Assembly (NCBI RefSeq): GCF_000956405.1
Contig: NZ_JYIV01000027.1
Location: 124,001 to 188,000 of the forward strand
Length of the DNA: 64,000 nucleotides
Source: Microbacterium oxydans
GTDB lineage: Bacteria; Actinomycetota; Actinomycetes; Actinomycetales; Microbacteriaceae
Reading direction: 5' to 3'
The notes beneath the pieces were generated by a model that saw only the letters and a program-made list of their open reading frames with translations, was not told where the DNA came from and ran no database searches. The first letter of the stretch is position 1, and the number at the start of each line of letters is the position of its first letter. A program made the translations under genes and the position numbers. Below, piece after piece: positions 17,335 through 25,595 of this stretch.

Positions 17335-18051
17335 ATGTCGAGAGGATCTAGCCGGGAGCCCCGAGGGTCAGCGGCCGGGCGCCTAAGTCGCGAACTCATC
17401 ATCGAGACCGCCCTAGGCCAGATCGATCGCGCCGGGGCACAGGGCCTCTCTATGCGCTCCCTTGCTCAGGAACTGGGTGTGGAAGCGATGTCTCTTTACC
17501 GCTACGTGCACGGGCGTGAGGATCTGCTCGAGGGTGTGATCGCTCTGCTCCTCGGACAATTGACATCGAACCTGGACGACGAGTTGGCGGAGCACTGGCA
17601 GGGCTTCCTGCAGGATGTCGCCCATAAGGTACGTCAGATCGCGATCGATCATCCTCAGGCATTTCCGTTAGTGGCGACCCGGCATCCCGCGGCGCCCTGG
17701 CTACGACCCCCGCTACGCAGCGTCGAGGTCGTGAACACGTTCCTCAGCACCCTGCTGGGGCACGGGTTTACGGACGCGCAAGCGGTCGATGCGTATCGGT
17801 CCTTCAGCAGCTTCCTGCTCGGTCAACTCTTGCTGGAATCCGCGGTTCGGGGAGCTGAGACCGGCCCGGTGGAAGAACCGCTCGACGAAGGAAACGCGGA
17901 TATACCCGAGCGTGACGGGAGCATCGGCTTGGATGACGCTCCGGAGGTCCGTCGGCTACGGGCTCTTCTGAGCGAGGACCATTCTGACGAAGAATTCGAA
18001 GTATCGCTGGAAGTACTCCTCGACCGTTTCGCCGGGGAGCTGTCCCAGTAG
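17335..18051 (+). CDS. TetR-family regulator
   Basis: A 238-residue protein. The TetR helix-turn-helix (residues about 20-65) reads LSRELIIETALGQIDRAGAQ, then MRSLAQELGVEAMSLYRYV, a strong match. The C-terminal region (from about residue 90) resembles the TetR class C domain with the segment HPQAFPLVATRHPAAPW. It lies next to the convergent BrkB-like gene, with 34 bp between them, and a short palindrome sits upstream. Ligand and targets are not visible. Confidence 0.88.
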   Translation: MSRGSSREPRGSAAGRLSRELIIETALGQIDRAGAQGLSMRSLAQELGVEAMSLYRYVHGREDLLEGVIALLLGQLTSNLDDELAEHWQGFLQDVAHKVRQIAIDHPQAFPLVATRHPAAPWLRPPLRSVEVVNTFLSTLLGHGFTDAQAVDAYRSFSSFLLGQLLLESAVRGAETGPVEEPLDEGNADIPERDGSIGLDDAPEVRRLRALLSEDHSDEEFEVSLEVLLDRFAGELSQ

Positions 18052-18084
18052 CTGCGGCGTGAGCGCCCCGAGCGAGGCCGTCCG

Positions 18085-19179
18085 TCAGTGTTCTCTGGCA
18101 GGACCGGGGGTGGTCGCGTCCTTGGCTGTGTCGTCGGGGTCGGCATTCTGTCGGATCTCTCGGCCCTTCTCGATGTCCTGCCGCTCCTTCTCGGCGGCCT
18201 TGTCGCTCTTGCGGGTGTCGCGCGGAGGTAGCTGGATGTCCTCCTCGGCGGCGATGCCCGCCTGCAGCTGGCGACCTCGCTCGAGCTCAGCATCGAACTC
18301 CGCGCCGAACAGCAGCGCGAGGTTCGCGATCCACAGCCAGAGCAAGAAGATGATGATCCCCGCAAGGGATCCATAGGTGCGGTCGTAGTTCGAGAAGTTT
18401 CCGACGTAGAACCCGAAGGCTGCGGTAGCGAGTGCGAGCACGATGATCGCTAGCAGGGCGCCCATGCTGATCCACCGGAATTTCGGCTGCTTCGCGTTCG
18501 GGGTGGCGTAGTAGAGGATCGCGACGACCAACACCACGATGAATATGAGCAACGGCCACTTGGCGATGGACCAGACCGTCTGGGGCACGTCGCCGATGCC
18601 GAGTGCGTCGCCGATCGCCTTGGTGACCGAGCCGGAGACGACAAGAATGATCGCGGCGATGACGAGCAGCACGATCGTGATGACGGTGACCAGCAGCTGG
18701 ACGGGCTTCAGCTTCCAGAACGGCCGCCCCTCCTCGATCTCGTAGATCCGGTTCATCGCACGGCTGAACGCTCCCACGTACCCGGATGCAGACCAGATCG
18801 CCAGCAGGATGCCGGTGATGAGAGCGAAACCGGCACCCGGGGACTCGGCGATCTGCTCGATCGGTCCGCGGATCGTGTCGACCGTGTCGCCGGGAGCGAC
18901 CTGCTCGATGATTCCCAGCACCGCGTCGCTGGCGGCTTTCCCCTGCCCGACGACACCCAGTAGCGAGAAGATTGCAATCAGGCCGGGGAACAGCGACAGC
19001 ACCGCGTAATACGTCAGGGAGGCGGCGATGTCGGTGCACTGGTCCGAAGAAAACTCGCGAATCGTCTTCCGCAGTACGTATTTCCAGGACCTCTTGTGCA
19101 GATCGTCTGGGGAATCGGGCTTGCCTGATGCTTCGGGGTCTGGGGCGTTGCGCGGGGTGGCGGGGGCTGTGCTGGTCAT
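18085..19179 (-). CDS. YihY/BrkB-family membrane protein
   Basis: 364 residues. The N-terminal part is cytosolic; then SDQCTDIAASLTYYAVLSLFPG (residues about 47-68) opens six predicted helices, ending with IIFLLWLWIANLALLFGAEF near residue 300. The C-terminal tail is charged and ends in the cytosol. These features are standard for the YihY family, formerly called ribonuclease BN by mistake. Its function is unsettled, with proposals including export or lipid-related roles. It is the last gene of a minus-strand run that includes the DUF3618 and holin-like genes, but a strong hairpin at 19199-19228 separates it from them. Confidence 0.9.
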   Translation of the reverse strand: MTSTAPATPRNAPDPEASGKPDSPDDLHKRSWKYVLRKTIREFSSDQCTDIAASLTYYAVLSLFPGLIAIFSLLGVVGQGKAASDAVLGIIEQVAPGDTVDTIRGPIEQIAESPGAGFALITGILLAIWSASGYVGAFSRAMNRIYEIEEGRPFWKLKPVQLLVTVITIVLLVIAAIILVVSGSVTKAIGDALGIGDVPQTVWSIAKWPLLIFIVVLVVAILYYATPNAKQPKFRWISMGALLAIIVLALATAAFGFYVGNFSNYDRTYGSLAGIIIFLLWLWIANLALLFGAEFDAELERGRQLQAGIAAEEDIQLPPRDTRKSDKAAEKERQDIEKGREIRQNADPDDTAKDATTPGPAREH

Positions 19180-19198
19180 CGCAGGTTCCTTCGTGACG

Positions 19199-19228
19199 GG
19201 GCGGGCCCGTCGTGTGACGGGCCCGCCC
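19199..19228 (-). terminator. Strong hairpin, likely terminator or attenuator
   Basis: A perfect 13-bp stem, GGGCGGGCCCGTC with GACGGGCCCGCCC and a 4-base loop. It follows the DUF3618 stop and precedes the BrkB start on the same strand, so it should end or attenuate the upstream transcript. Confidence 0.7.
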
Positions 19229-19241
19229 GATTCGTGCGGGT

Positions 19242-19805
19242 TCAGCTGTCGGAGATGTTCTCGCGAGCGTGCTGAGCCTGGTCTTTCACGTCGCTGGCCG
19301 CGCCCTGGACTTCGTCCTTAACGGTGGCGACGGAGTCCTGCGCCGACGACTTCACGGATTCGACCGACGCCTGCAGAGGCTCCTTCAGATGATCGCCGAC
19401 TTCTTTCGCAGCATCGGTGACCTCGTCAACCAGCGGCTGCGCCTGCTCCTTGACGGTTGCAGCGAGGTCTTTCTCCTTCGATGACGCGGGGATCAGAGAC
19501 GCCGCGAGCAGGCCGGCACCGAACGCGATCAGTCCGACCGCCAGCGGGTTCCCTTCTGCTTTGGCGACCGCGCGGTCTTTCAGATCTCCGGCGTGAGAGC
19601 CCGCATCCGACAGCGACGAGCCGGCGTCATCCGCTGCACCCATCACACGCTCACGGACGGACGTGAACGCACCGCGAACCTTGTCGACCTGTCGGTCCAC
19701 GATCTTCGACGGGGAGACCTTATCGGCCAGGGCGTCCACGTCCATGCCGAGGTCTTGGCGGGTCCGCTCAATGTCGGCGCGGATCTCGTCGGGTGAATCG
19801 CTCAT
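19242..19805 (-). CDS. DUF3618 protein
   Basis: 187 residues. The N-terminus carries EIRADIERTRQDLGMDVDAL, the DUF3618 signature. The middle holds a single hydrophobic helix (NPLAVGLIAFGAGLLAASLI, residues about 85-104). The remainder is a long amphipathic, Ala/Lys/Asp-rich helix resembling stress-protective or apolipoprotein-like proteins. It starts 4 bp inside the end of the holin-like gene (ATGA overlap), so the two are coupled. Function is unknown; a membrane-associated stress role is inference from the neighbours. Confidence 0.85.
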   Translation of the reverse strand: MSDSPDEIRADIERTRQDLGMDVDALADKVSPSKIVDRQVDKVRGAFTSVRERVMGAADDAGSSLSDAGSHAGDLKDRAVAKAEGNPLAVGLIAFGAGLLAASLIPASSKEKDLAATVKEQAQPLVDEVTDAAKEVGDHLKEPLQASVESVKSSAQDSVATVKDEVQGAASDVKDQAQHARENISDS

Positions 19806-20215
19806 CGGTTCTCCTCATTTCTCTTCAGCGTTTCGGGGATCTCTTTCAGGGTGTCCACCGTCTGCGGGACGCCCTTCACTTGCTTGATCTGGCTGCGCCC
19901 GACCAGGAACAGGATCAGGGCAATGACTGCCCACAGGACCGCGACGACAACGCCGGACCAGCCGCCACCCATCAGCGTTCCCAGAGCCCACCACAGCGCG
20001 ACGGACAGGAAGAACACCGCCATCAGTGCGCCGTAGCCGGCGGCACCCATCAGGCCCGCACCCTTCGCGGACTTCGTGGCCGAGTCCTTCAACTCTGCTT
20101 TGGCGAGGGCGACCTCCTGGCGCATCAGCGTCGAAATGTCACGGGACACTTCTCCGAGCAGGTCTCCGATCGAGGTCGATGCGGCTTTCACTTCAGACGG
20201 TGTCGGGTCGGTCAT
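19802..20215 (-). CDS. Phage-holin-like (DUF1469) membrane protein
   Basis: 137 residues. An N-terminal amphipathic helix contains SIGDLLGEVSRDISTLMRQE and ALAKAEL, the hallmark of this actinobacterial family. Two membrane helices follow (about 53-73 and 80-102). Despite the family name these are chromosomal envelope proteins and not lysis holins. It is the middle gene of a three-gene overlapping unit: 20193-20888, this gene, then DUF3618. Confidence 0.85.
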   Translation of the reverse strand: MTDPTPSEVKAASTSIGDLLGEVSRDISTLMRQEVALAKAELKDSATKSAKGAGLMGAAGYGALMAVFFLSVALWWALGTLMGGGWSGVVVAVLWAVIALILFLVGRSQIKQVKGVPQTVDTLKEIPETLKRNEENR

Positions 20216-20888
20216 AGCCGTCCTCCCCCAGAATGTCCGGACGGCTGGCGGCCGCCTGCGAGTACACGGGCGTGCCAGCGCCCGTGTCGTTCACCACGGG
20301 GACGGGCACGGACGGGTCAGGGTGCACCTGCGGAGGTGCCGGCACGGGAGCGGCGTCTTTATCGTCGGAAGCATTCGCGGCGAGGGCGCGGGTGAGGCGC
20401 CCCACAACGATGCCGCCGATCGCGGCGGCGAGGATGAACGTGCCGGGCTTGCGACGTGCGTAGCGCTTGACCTCCGTGAGCACAGAACCAGGGTCCCGGT
20501 CGCCGAGCCAGGTTGCGGCAGCAGACAAACGCCCCGACACCTGCTGGACCAGATCGCTGGCGACGCCACTGCCTTCCGAGTTAGTGGCCATGGAGCCGAG
20601 CTCGTCGCTGACAGAGCGAAGACCACCGGCAAGACGCTGTTGCTGGGTGTTCGCCTGCTCCGACAGCTCCCGCTGCGTCTGCGCATACAGCTCCTTCGCC
20701 TGCGTCTTCGCCTCCCCCACGACGGTCGCAGCCTCATCCTTGGCGGTGCCAAGAACGTCCTTCGCCTGAGTTGCCGCCGTGTCCTTCAGGTCGGTGGCTT
20801 CCTGCTTGACAGCATCCACCTTGCCCGAAGAACCGGGGGCGTTCACGCCCGAGCCGCTCGGGCTGGCCGTCTCATAGTTGTCCGACAT
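20193..20888 (-). CDS. Membrane-anchored amphipathic-helix protein
   Basis: 231 residues. The first 120 are a long Ala/Lys/Glu/Gln-rich amphipathic region (DLKDTAATQAKDVLGTAKDE and similar repeats). A single membrane helix follows (PGTFILAAAIGGIVVGRLTR, residues about 152-171). The tail is Pro/Asp-rich and probably disordered. It overlaps the holin-like gene by 23 bp and is the first gene of that unit. The architecture echoes the DUF3618 product, suggesting both coat or tether the membrane. No catalytic motif is seen. Confidence 0.8.
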   Translation of the reverse strand: MSDNYETASPSGSGVNAPGSSGKVDAVKQEATDLKDTAATQAKDVLGTAKDEAATVVGEAKTQAKELYAQTQRELSEQANTQQQRLAGGLRSVSDELGSMATNSEGSGVASDLVQQVSGRLSAAATWLGDRDPGSVLTEVKRYARRKPGTFILAAAIGGIVVGRLTRALAANASDDKDAAPVPAPPQVHPDPSVPVPVVNDTGAGTPVYSQAAASRPDILGEDGYDRPDTV

Positions 20889-21008
20889 TAGTGCTCCTCT
20901 CGCGGACCGACCGAACAGTCGGTGGAACCCGTTCTACACCGTCTCCCCCGCCTCGGTCAGGACCCTTGCTCCGAACAGACTTACAGTGTATTCAGGCCGA
21001 GCACACAG

Positions 21009-21027
21009 AGGCTTACTTAGTAAGCCT
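21009..21027. promoter_or_regulatory. Candidate operator between divergent envelope-stress operons
   Basis: AGGCTTACT-T-AGTAAGCCT is a perfect 9-bp inverted repeat with one central base. It sits in the 213-bp divergent region between the gene at 20193 (minus strand) and the gene at 21102 (plus strand), the right place for a dimeric regulator controlling both sides. Confidence 0.5.
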
Positions 21028-21101
21028 GCATACAGTACGCGCCTCGATCCCCGGAGGCAACCACCTCCTGCGCTCGTTCCGAAAGCGCCTACTTTCGCCG
21101 T

Positions 21102-21763
21102 ATGAACAGCAACGATTCCCACGAGCCCCGGGAACCCGGCGCACCCGTCTACGACAAGGACTCCTCTCACGCAGCCGTCCCCGTCGATGCGAATCACACT
21201 CTCCGCACCGATGTCCACGAGCGTGAGAAAGCAGAATTCGGCGGGTTCAAATTCGGATCCGCGTTCTTCGGATGGCTGACCGCCATGGGCACCACCGTGC
21301 TCCTGACCGCCCTGGTCGCCGCGATCGGGGCCGCTGTCGGGCTCGGCAACGGCACCACCCCAGAGGAGGCCGCCGACGCCGCGACAGAGAACGTCGGCGC
21401 GACCGGCATCATTAGCGCCATCGCGATCGGACTCGTCCTGCTCATCGCCTACTACGCCGGGGCTACGTCGCCGGACGGATGGCCCGCTTCAGTGGAGTCA
21501 AGCAGGGTGTCGCGGTGTGGCTGTGGGCGATCGTGATCGCGATCATCCTCGCCATCGTCACCGCGATAGCCGGTTCCCAGTGGGACATCCTCGCCAACCT
21601 GCAGAGCTTCCCGCGCATCCCCGTCACCCCCGAGACAGCCACTCTCACCGGCATCCTCACCGCCCTCGGTGCCGCTGTGGTCGCCCTCATCGGCGCGGTC
21701 CTCGGCGGCCTTGCGGGGATGCGGTACCACCGCAGGGTCGACCGCGTGGGACTTGGCCGGTAA
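21102..21763 (+). pseudogene. Four-helix membrane protein gene with a -1 frameshift
   Basis: The first frame gives a cytosolic N-terminus, then FFGWLTAMGTTVLLTALVAA and ISAIAIGLVLLIAYYAG. The protein then changes to nonsense. A second frame continues with RMARFSGVKQGVAVWLW, a helix, and GILTALGAAVVALIGAVLGG. Joined by one extra G, the product reads YYAGGYVAGRMARFSG, a known pattern in small actinobacterial membrane proteins. The run at about 21460-21463 has four G where five are needed. This could be a real frameshift or a homopolymer error. Without the lesion the protein would have about 220 residues and four helices. It heads the operon with the PRC/DUF2382 and CsbD genes. Confidence 0.8.
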
Positions 21764-21841
21764 CCCCTGCCGTCGTCGCCCCTGACACACCGACTTCCTC
21801 AACCACCCACCACCCGCACGACCGAACGAAAGGCAACACCA

Positions 21842-22603
21842 ATGATCAGCGAACAGAACATCGCCAGCCTCATCGGGGCCACCGTCACGGACACTGACGG
21901 CAACAAGATCGGAAAGGTCGGCCAGATCTATGTCGACCCCACCAGCGGTCGGCCGAACTGGGCAACCGTAGCGACGGGCTTGTTCGGAACCTCGGAATCG
22001 TTCGTCCCGCTCGACCAGGCCGACGCCGTCGACGGAGATCTCCGAGTCCCGTACGCGAAAGACTTCGTCAAGGACGCACCTCGCATCGATGCTGGCACCG
22101 ACCTCACCGACAACGAACAGGACGAGCTGTACACCTACTACGGAACCGGCGCCGCTCCCGTCGCCAACGCACCCGCGGACCGGGATGTGGCATCGACCGA
22201 CGGCTACGACACCTCCGGACCGACGACCGACGACGCGATGACTCGGTCCGAGGAGCAGCTGCACGTCGGCACGGAGCGCGTCGAGACCGGCCGAGCCCGC
22301 CTCCGCAAGTACGTCGTCACCGAGCAGGAGACCGTCACGGTCCCCGTCAGCCACGAAGAGGTTCGTCTCGAGCGTGAACCCATCACGGAGGCGAACGTCG
22401 AAGACGCCCTGGATGGTCCGGACATCAGCGAGGAAGAGCACGAGGTCGTCCTCACGGAGGAGCGCCCCGTGGTCGAGAAGGAGACGGTGCCGGTCGAGCG
22501 TGTCCGCATCGGCACAGAAACCAAGACCGACACTGAGCAGGTCAGCGCAGAGGTCCGCAAGGAAGAGATCGAGCTCGAGGGCGACACCCACACCGACCGC
22601 TGA
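21842..22603 (+). CDS. PRC-barrel plus DUF2382 (YsnF-like) stress protein
   Basis: 253 residues. The N-terminal PRC-barrel (residues about 3-80) reads ASLIGATVTDTDGNKIGKVG and PYAKDFVKDAP. The C-terminal DUF2382 domain (residues about 135-250) shows RSEEQLHVGTERVETGRARL, VPVSHEEVRLEREPI and ERPVVEKETVPVERVRIGTE. This is the usual YsnF/AvaK layout, found in general-stress proteins of Gram-positive bacteria. It follows the membrane-protein gene and precedes csbD on the same strand, an arrangement expected for a stress operon. Molecular function is not established. Confidence 0.92.
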   Translation: MISEQNIASLIGATVTDTDGNKIGKVGQIYVDPTSGRPNWATVATGLFGTSESFVPLDQADAVDGDLRVPYAKDFVKDAPRIDAGTDLTDNEQDELYTYYGTGAAPVANAPADRDVASTDGYDTSGPTTDDAMTRSEEQLHVGTERVETGRARLRKYVVTEQETVTVPVSHEEVRLEREPITEANVEDALDGPDISEEEHEVVLTEERPVVEKETVPVERVRIGTETKTDTEQVSAEVRKEEIELEGDTHTDR

Positions 22604-22641
22604 CAACTCCCCGTCGTCAGCCCCACTGAAAGGAGAATCCG

Positions 22642-22818
22642 ATGGGTATCGGAGATGACATCAAGAACACTGCCGAAGATCTGAAAGGCAAAGCCAAGGA
22701 ATCTGTCGGCAAAGCAACCAACGACAAGTCGACCACAGCAGACGGCCACGCCGACCAGGCCAAGGCCAGCGCGAAGAAGGCTGGCGAGAACGTCAAGGAC
22801 GCACTGTCCGACAACTAA
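22642..22818 (+). CDS. CsbD-family stress protein
   Basis: 58 residues, starting MGIGDDIKNTAEDLKGKAKE, then SVGKATNDKSTTADGHADQ, the CsbD pattern. It is hydrophilic and Lys/Ala/Asp-rich, probably disordered in solution. CsbD proteins are sigma-B-type general-stress products in Bacillus; the function is unknown. AGGAG lies 7 bases before the ATG. The gene ends the operon and is followed by a strong hairpin. Confidence 0.9.
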   Translation: MGIGDDIKNTAEDLKGKAKESVGKATNDKSTTADGHADQAKASAKKAGENVKDALSDN

Positions 22819-22835
22819 CAAATCTCGCTCCCTCG

Positions 22836-22873
22836 TATCCGGTGCCCACGCTCCCGCGGGCACCGGATACTTC
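22836..22873 (+). terminator. Terminator after csbD
   Basis: A perfect 12-bp stem, TATCCGGTGCCC (22836-22847) with GGGCACCGGATA (22858-22869), followed by CTTCT. It closes the 21102-22818 operon. Confidence 0.75.
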
Positions 22874-23117
22874 TGTGCTCGGCACTCGGTGCTTGCGTCT
22901 CAGTATTTCGCGTGCGGGTCTCCCGCACCGCGGAGACAACGGGGGCCAGGGCGCCGGAGAGTCAAATCACGCCAACGCGGCCGGTGAGCGTCTTGGTCGG
23001 ACGCGAACACTAGCCGTCAAGGATCGGTGAGAGAATGAAGATTCACGACACGACGATTCCCTTCGTCTCGCCTGCTTGCATGGGTGTCCGTGGCGATACG
23101 GCCGAGGAGTGCACGTC

Positions 23118-23456
23118 ATGGGAAAGTTCATCTACGAAGGCGGGCTGAAGGTCGACATCGAAGATCGGGCACTCAATCACCTCCAGCTCGTCATCTCGGC
23201 GAAGCTCCGCCGTGGTGAGCCCTTCGCCTTCACATGGAAAGACGATGCCGGTACGGGCGGTGGCCGCACAACGGTGTGGGTGCACTCCGGAAGTGCGCTG
23301 GTATTCAAGTACTTCGGGGGCCGGCAACCGGCAATCAACCGGGCATGGGTCGATGCCCTCGCCTTCGCCGCCAACTCTCCCACCGGGCTCTACCTCACCC
23401 CCGAACCCGCCGAGGGCACTCGCCTCGAACGCGATCTGGATAGTGCACCAGCCTGA
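23118..23456 (+). CDS. DUF7882-like small protein, paralogue 3
   Basis: 112 residues, starting MGKFIYEGGLKVDIEDRA at ATG 23118. It is the closest relative of paralogue 2 (16242): KLRRGEPFAFTWKDDAG, GGGRTTVWVHS, FKYFGGRQP, WVDALAFAANSPTGLYLTPE. The intact companion gene follows 54 bp downstream on the same strand. The frame is open upstream to 23076, but the paralogues fix the start. Function unknown. Confidence 0.75.
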   Translation: MGKFIYEGGLKVDIEDRALNHLQLVISAKLRRGEPFAFTWKDDAGTGGGRTTVWVHSGSALVFKYFGGRQPAINRAWVDALAFAANSPTGLYLTPEPAEGTRLERDLDSAPA

Positions 23457-23510
23457 CCCCAGCGCGCAAGCCCCTTCGATCCCCAAACGCACGGCTCGTA
23501 CCCTGAACGG

Positions 23511-23786
23511 ATGAGCGAGCGCACCACACTTCAGACGCTTGTCACCATCGACGGGGCAAGTTTCATCCTCTCCCCGACGCAGGACGCGGAACAGCTCTGC
23601 GACGATCTCGAAGCGGCGGCCGCTAGCACGGGAAGAGTGGTGCGCTTCGAAGCCGCAGGAGATCGACTCGTCCGCTCCCTGGTCACGCCCCACAGTCATG
23701 TGATCATTACCGAAGAACACGTGACACTGGACTCCGACCAAGCCGTGTTGACACTCGGCCTATCCGGAAGCTGGGATCTGCTCTAG
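23511..23786 (+). CDS. Companion of DUF7882-like gene (intact)
   Basis: 91 residues, starting MSERTTLQTLVTIDGASFIL. It looks like a small alpha/beta protein: strand, helix (DAEQLCDDLEAAAAST), strands, then SHVIITEEHVTLDSDQAVLT. It has no membrane helix, no Cys motif and no recognised family. A damaged relative lies at 15831-16187, also beside a DUF7882-like gene. Its end overlaps by 4 bp, tail to tail, the paralogue on the opposite strand. Confidence 0.65.
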   Translation: MSERTTLQTLVTIDGASFILSPTQDAEQLCDDLEAAAASTGRVVRFEAAGDRLVRSLVTPHSHVIITEEHVTLDSDQAVLTLGLSGSWDLL

Positions 23787-24112
23787 TCTGCAGCAGCTTC
23801 GATCTCAGGGGCATCCAACACTTCATCAACGAGCGTGATCCCGCCCGACGAATTCGCGGTGTGCATGAGCTGCTCGACCCACCTGAGACTGATCGGCGGC
23901 GGCTCAACTTCATCGAAAGTGAACCGCAGCGGAATCGACGGATGAATCCAGATCGTCGAACGCCCACCCGGATCACCCTCGGGATGCTTCCACGACAACG
24001 TGAAGCTCTCATTACGACGCAACTTCGTCGCAATAACGATCTTCAGATGCGCGAGCGCTCGATCCTCAATATGAATCGGATCCACGCCATCCCCGTACAC
24101 AAGACTGGCCAT
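23783..24112 (-). CDS. DUF7882-like small protein, paralogue 4 (diverged)
   Basis: 109 residues, starting MASLVYGDGVDPIHIEDRAL. It keeps the core HLKIVIATKLRRNESFTLSW, GGRSTIWIHPSIPLRF and LRWVEQLMHTANSSGG, but differs from the other three in most other positions. It is the version I would expect to be the chromosomal family type. It runs tail to tail with the companion gene at 23511 and is followed upstream by palindrome copy 4. Confidence 0.75.
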   Translation of the reverse strand: MASLVYGDGVDPIHIEDRALAHLKIVIATKLRRNESFTLSWKHPEGDPGGRSTIWIHPSIPLRFTFDEVEPPPISLRWVEQLMHTANSSGGITLVDEVLDAPEIEAAAD

Positions 24113-24199
24113 GAGAACCACCCTAGTGACCGGACCCACCCGAAGACCCAGTTTCGGCTGCTGCTTACGGCAGGACCCGCGCCCTCCGGTCATGCCCGC

Positions 24200-24221
24200 G
24201 CCGGAAACGATCGTTTTCGGC
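24200..24221. repeat. Palindrome, copy 4
   Basis: Arms GCCGGAAACGA and TCGTTTTCGGC, one mismatch in 11 bp. The central 20 bases are identical to copy 2 at 14498-14523. It lies between a DUF7882-like gene and the thioredoxin-like gene. Confidence 0.7.
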
Positions 24222-24336
24222 TGGTCGCGCACCTGGTTGACGACGACCGCTGCCTTGCCATAGCCGATCGTTACAAAAGATTGAAGCGTAGGCCCCCGGC
24301 GATGCTGCGCGGTCAGCAGCAGATGGGAGGATCCTT

Positions 24337-24654
24337 GTGATCATGGAGATTGAGTTATTGCATATCGCGGGCTGTCCCAGCTGGATCGCCGCGGGCCACA
24401 ATGTTGCCGAGGCGCTTCGGGAGACAGGCCATGGGGCCACGCCGTTGCGCTATCGACTCATCCGCACGGAGGAGGATGCCGCTGCGGTTCCCTTTGCCGG
24501 GTCTCCCACGATCACACTGAACGGGAAGGATCTGTTCCCCGGCGCGGATCACAGCGTCGCCTTAGCGTGTCGCGTCTACGCGACACCCGCGGGCGTGGCA
24601 GGTACGCCGACGGTTGATCAGATCCGGGAGGCGATCATCACTCGTGGCCGCTGA
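24337..24654 (+). CDS. Small thioredoxin-like protein
   Basis: 105 residues. The N-terminal strand ELLHIAGCPSW carries a single active-site-like Cys at about 13 in a CPSW context, followed by a helix, and later FAGSPTITLNGKDLFPG. This matches a group of small thioredoxin-fold proteins often found in metal-resistance regions and sometimes annotated as alkylmercury-lyase-like. With one Cys in the motif plus one at about 82 it may bind a metal or form a mixed disulfide; that is inference. GTG 24337 is preferred over ATG 24343 because GGGAGG lies six bases upstream of it. Confidence 0.65.
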   Translation: MIMEIELLHIAGCPSWIAAGHNVAEALRETGHGATPLRYRLIRTEEDAAAVPFAGSPTITLNGKDLFPGADHSVALACRVYATPAGVAGTPTVDQIREAIITRGR

Positions 24655-24808
24655 GTCAGACGAGACATGTACGTGTTGCGGGCGATCGTTGCCCCGAAGG
24701 AAATTGCATGCCCTTGGGAAGCGCGGGGTGTTCATCTGTCGCCGGTGCGGCTGGTGGGTTGCGCTTCGTCTGCGACGCGACCATCCACCGGATCACCAGG
24801 AGAGTTAG
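24644..24808 (+). CDS. Small zinc-ribbon protein
   Basis: 54 residues from GTG 24644, overlapping the thioredoxin-like gene by 11 bp. It contains TCTCCGRSLPRRKLHALG followed by FICRRCGWWVALRLRRD, giving a CxxC...CxxC zinc-binding ribbon with a hydrophobic centre. No wider family is recognised. The overlap suggests translational coupling with the thioredoxin-like gene. Confidence 0.6.
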   Translation: MAAESDETCTCCGRSLPRRKLHALGKRGVFICRRCGWWVALRLRRDHPPDHQES

Positions 24809-24941
24809 TCAGCAGTCCCTGTACAGTCAGCGTGTGCTGACTTTTGCTTTCGTCTCGATGCAATGAACGAGACGCCCCTACTCGCCCTCTTCTAAACCTC
24901 CCTACCTTGGCGACGCCCGCCACCGATCTGGAGCATCCGTC

Positions 24942-25595
24942 TTGAAACCCCCCGTCAAGGTCGCCCTCGTCACCGGCTCCACCCTCACCGTGCTCGCCAT
25001 TATGGCGCTCGTGGTCGTCCTGATGACCCGCCCCGCAGCTCCGGAATCCCGCACAGAAGGTGCACTGCCTGGTACCCGTGCGGATTCGCATGTGCTCGAC
25101 GCGGCCGGGCCAGACGCTCCGACGCTGGTTGAGTTCCTCGACTTCGAGTGCGAAGCGTGCGGTGCGTTCTATCCGGTCGTCGAGCAGATCCGCGAACAGT
25201 ACGAGGGTGGAATCAACTACGTCGTTCGCTACTACCCCCTCCCCGGACACTTCAATTCGATGAACGCCGCCCTGGCTGCGGAAGCCGCGTCCGAGCAGGG
25301 GAAGTTCGAGGAGATGTATCAGCGCCTGTTCGAAACGCAGACTCAGTGGGGCGAACAGCAGACCTCGCGAGCGGACCTGTTCCGTACCTTCGCGGAGGAC
25401 CTCGGGTTGGATTTGGGTGCCTATGACGCGGCTGTAGCCGCCCCGGCGACTAGGGAGAGAGTCGAAGCTGACTTCAACGATGGACAGTATCTTGGGGTCA
25501 GCGGCACGCCATCATTTTTCCTGGATGGCGAGAAGCTTGAACTCACTCAGCTCAGCGACCTGACTAACGCACTCGACGAGGCGACCAACCGTTGA
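24942..25595 (+). CDS. DsbA-family thiol-disulfide protein, membrane-anchored
   Basis: 217 residues. A signal-anchor helix at residues about 9-28 puts the domain outside the membrane. The thioredoxin fold carries the active site FLDFECEACGAFYP (Cys70 and Cys73, CEAC) and the cis-Pro loop GVSGTPSFFLDG. An inserted helical domain lies between them, as in DsbA and BdbD-like proteins. It should introduce or isomerise disulfides in exported proteins. TTG 24942 follows GGAG at about 10 bases. It lies beside lspA and the cadmium genes but on the opposite strand. Confidence 0.88.
   Translation: MKPPVKVALVTGSTLTVLAIMALVVVLMTRPAAPESRTEGALPGTRADSHVLDAAGPDAPTLVEFLDFECEACGAFYPVVEQIREQYEGGINYVVRYYPLPGHFNSMNAALAAEAASEQGKFEEMYQRLFETQTQWGEQQTSRADLFRTFAEDLGLDLGAYDAAVAAPATRERVEADFNDGQYLGVSGTPSFFLDGEKLELTQLSDLTNALDEATNR

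Noticed and set aside
19802..20215. Prophage lysis holin
   Set aside because: Despite the family name there are no other phage genes nearby. It sits in an operon with DUF3618, the usual chromosomal envelope context.
20876..20890. TGTCCGA at 20.88 kb and 22.80 kb as further transposon ends
   Set aside because: Both fall in coding sequence (gene start at 20888; csbD) and lack the GTCGTGAGA partner at the required spacing.
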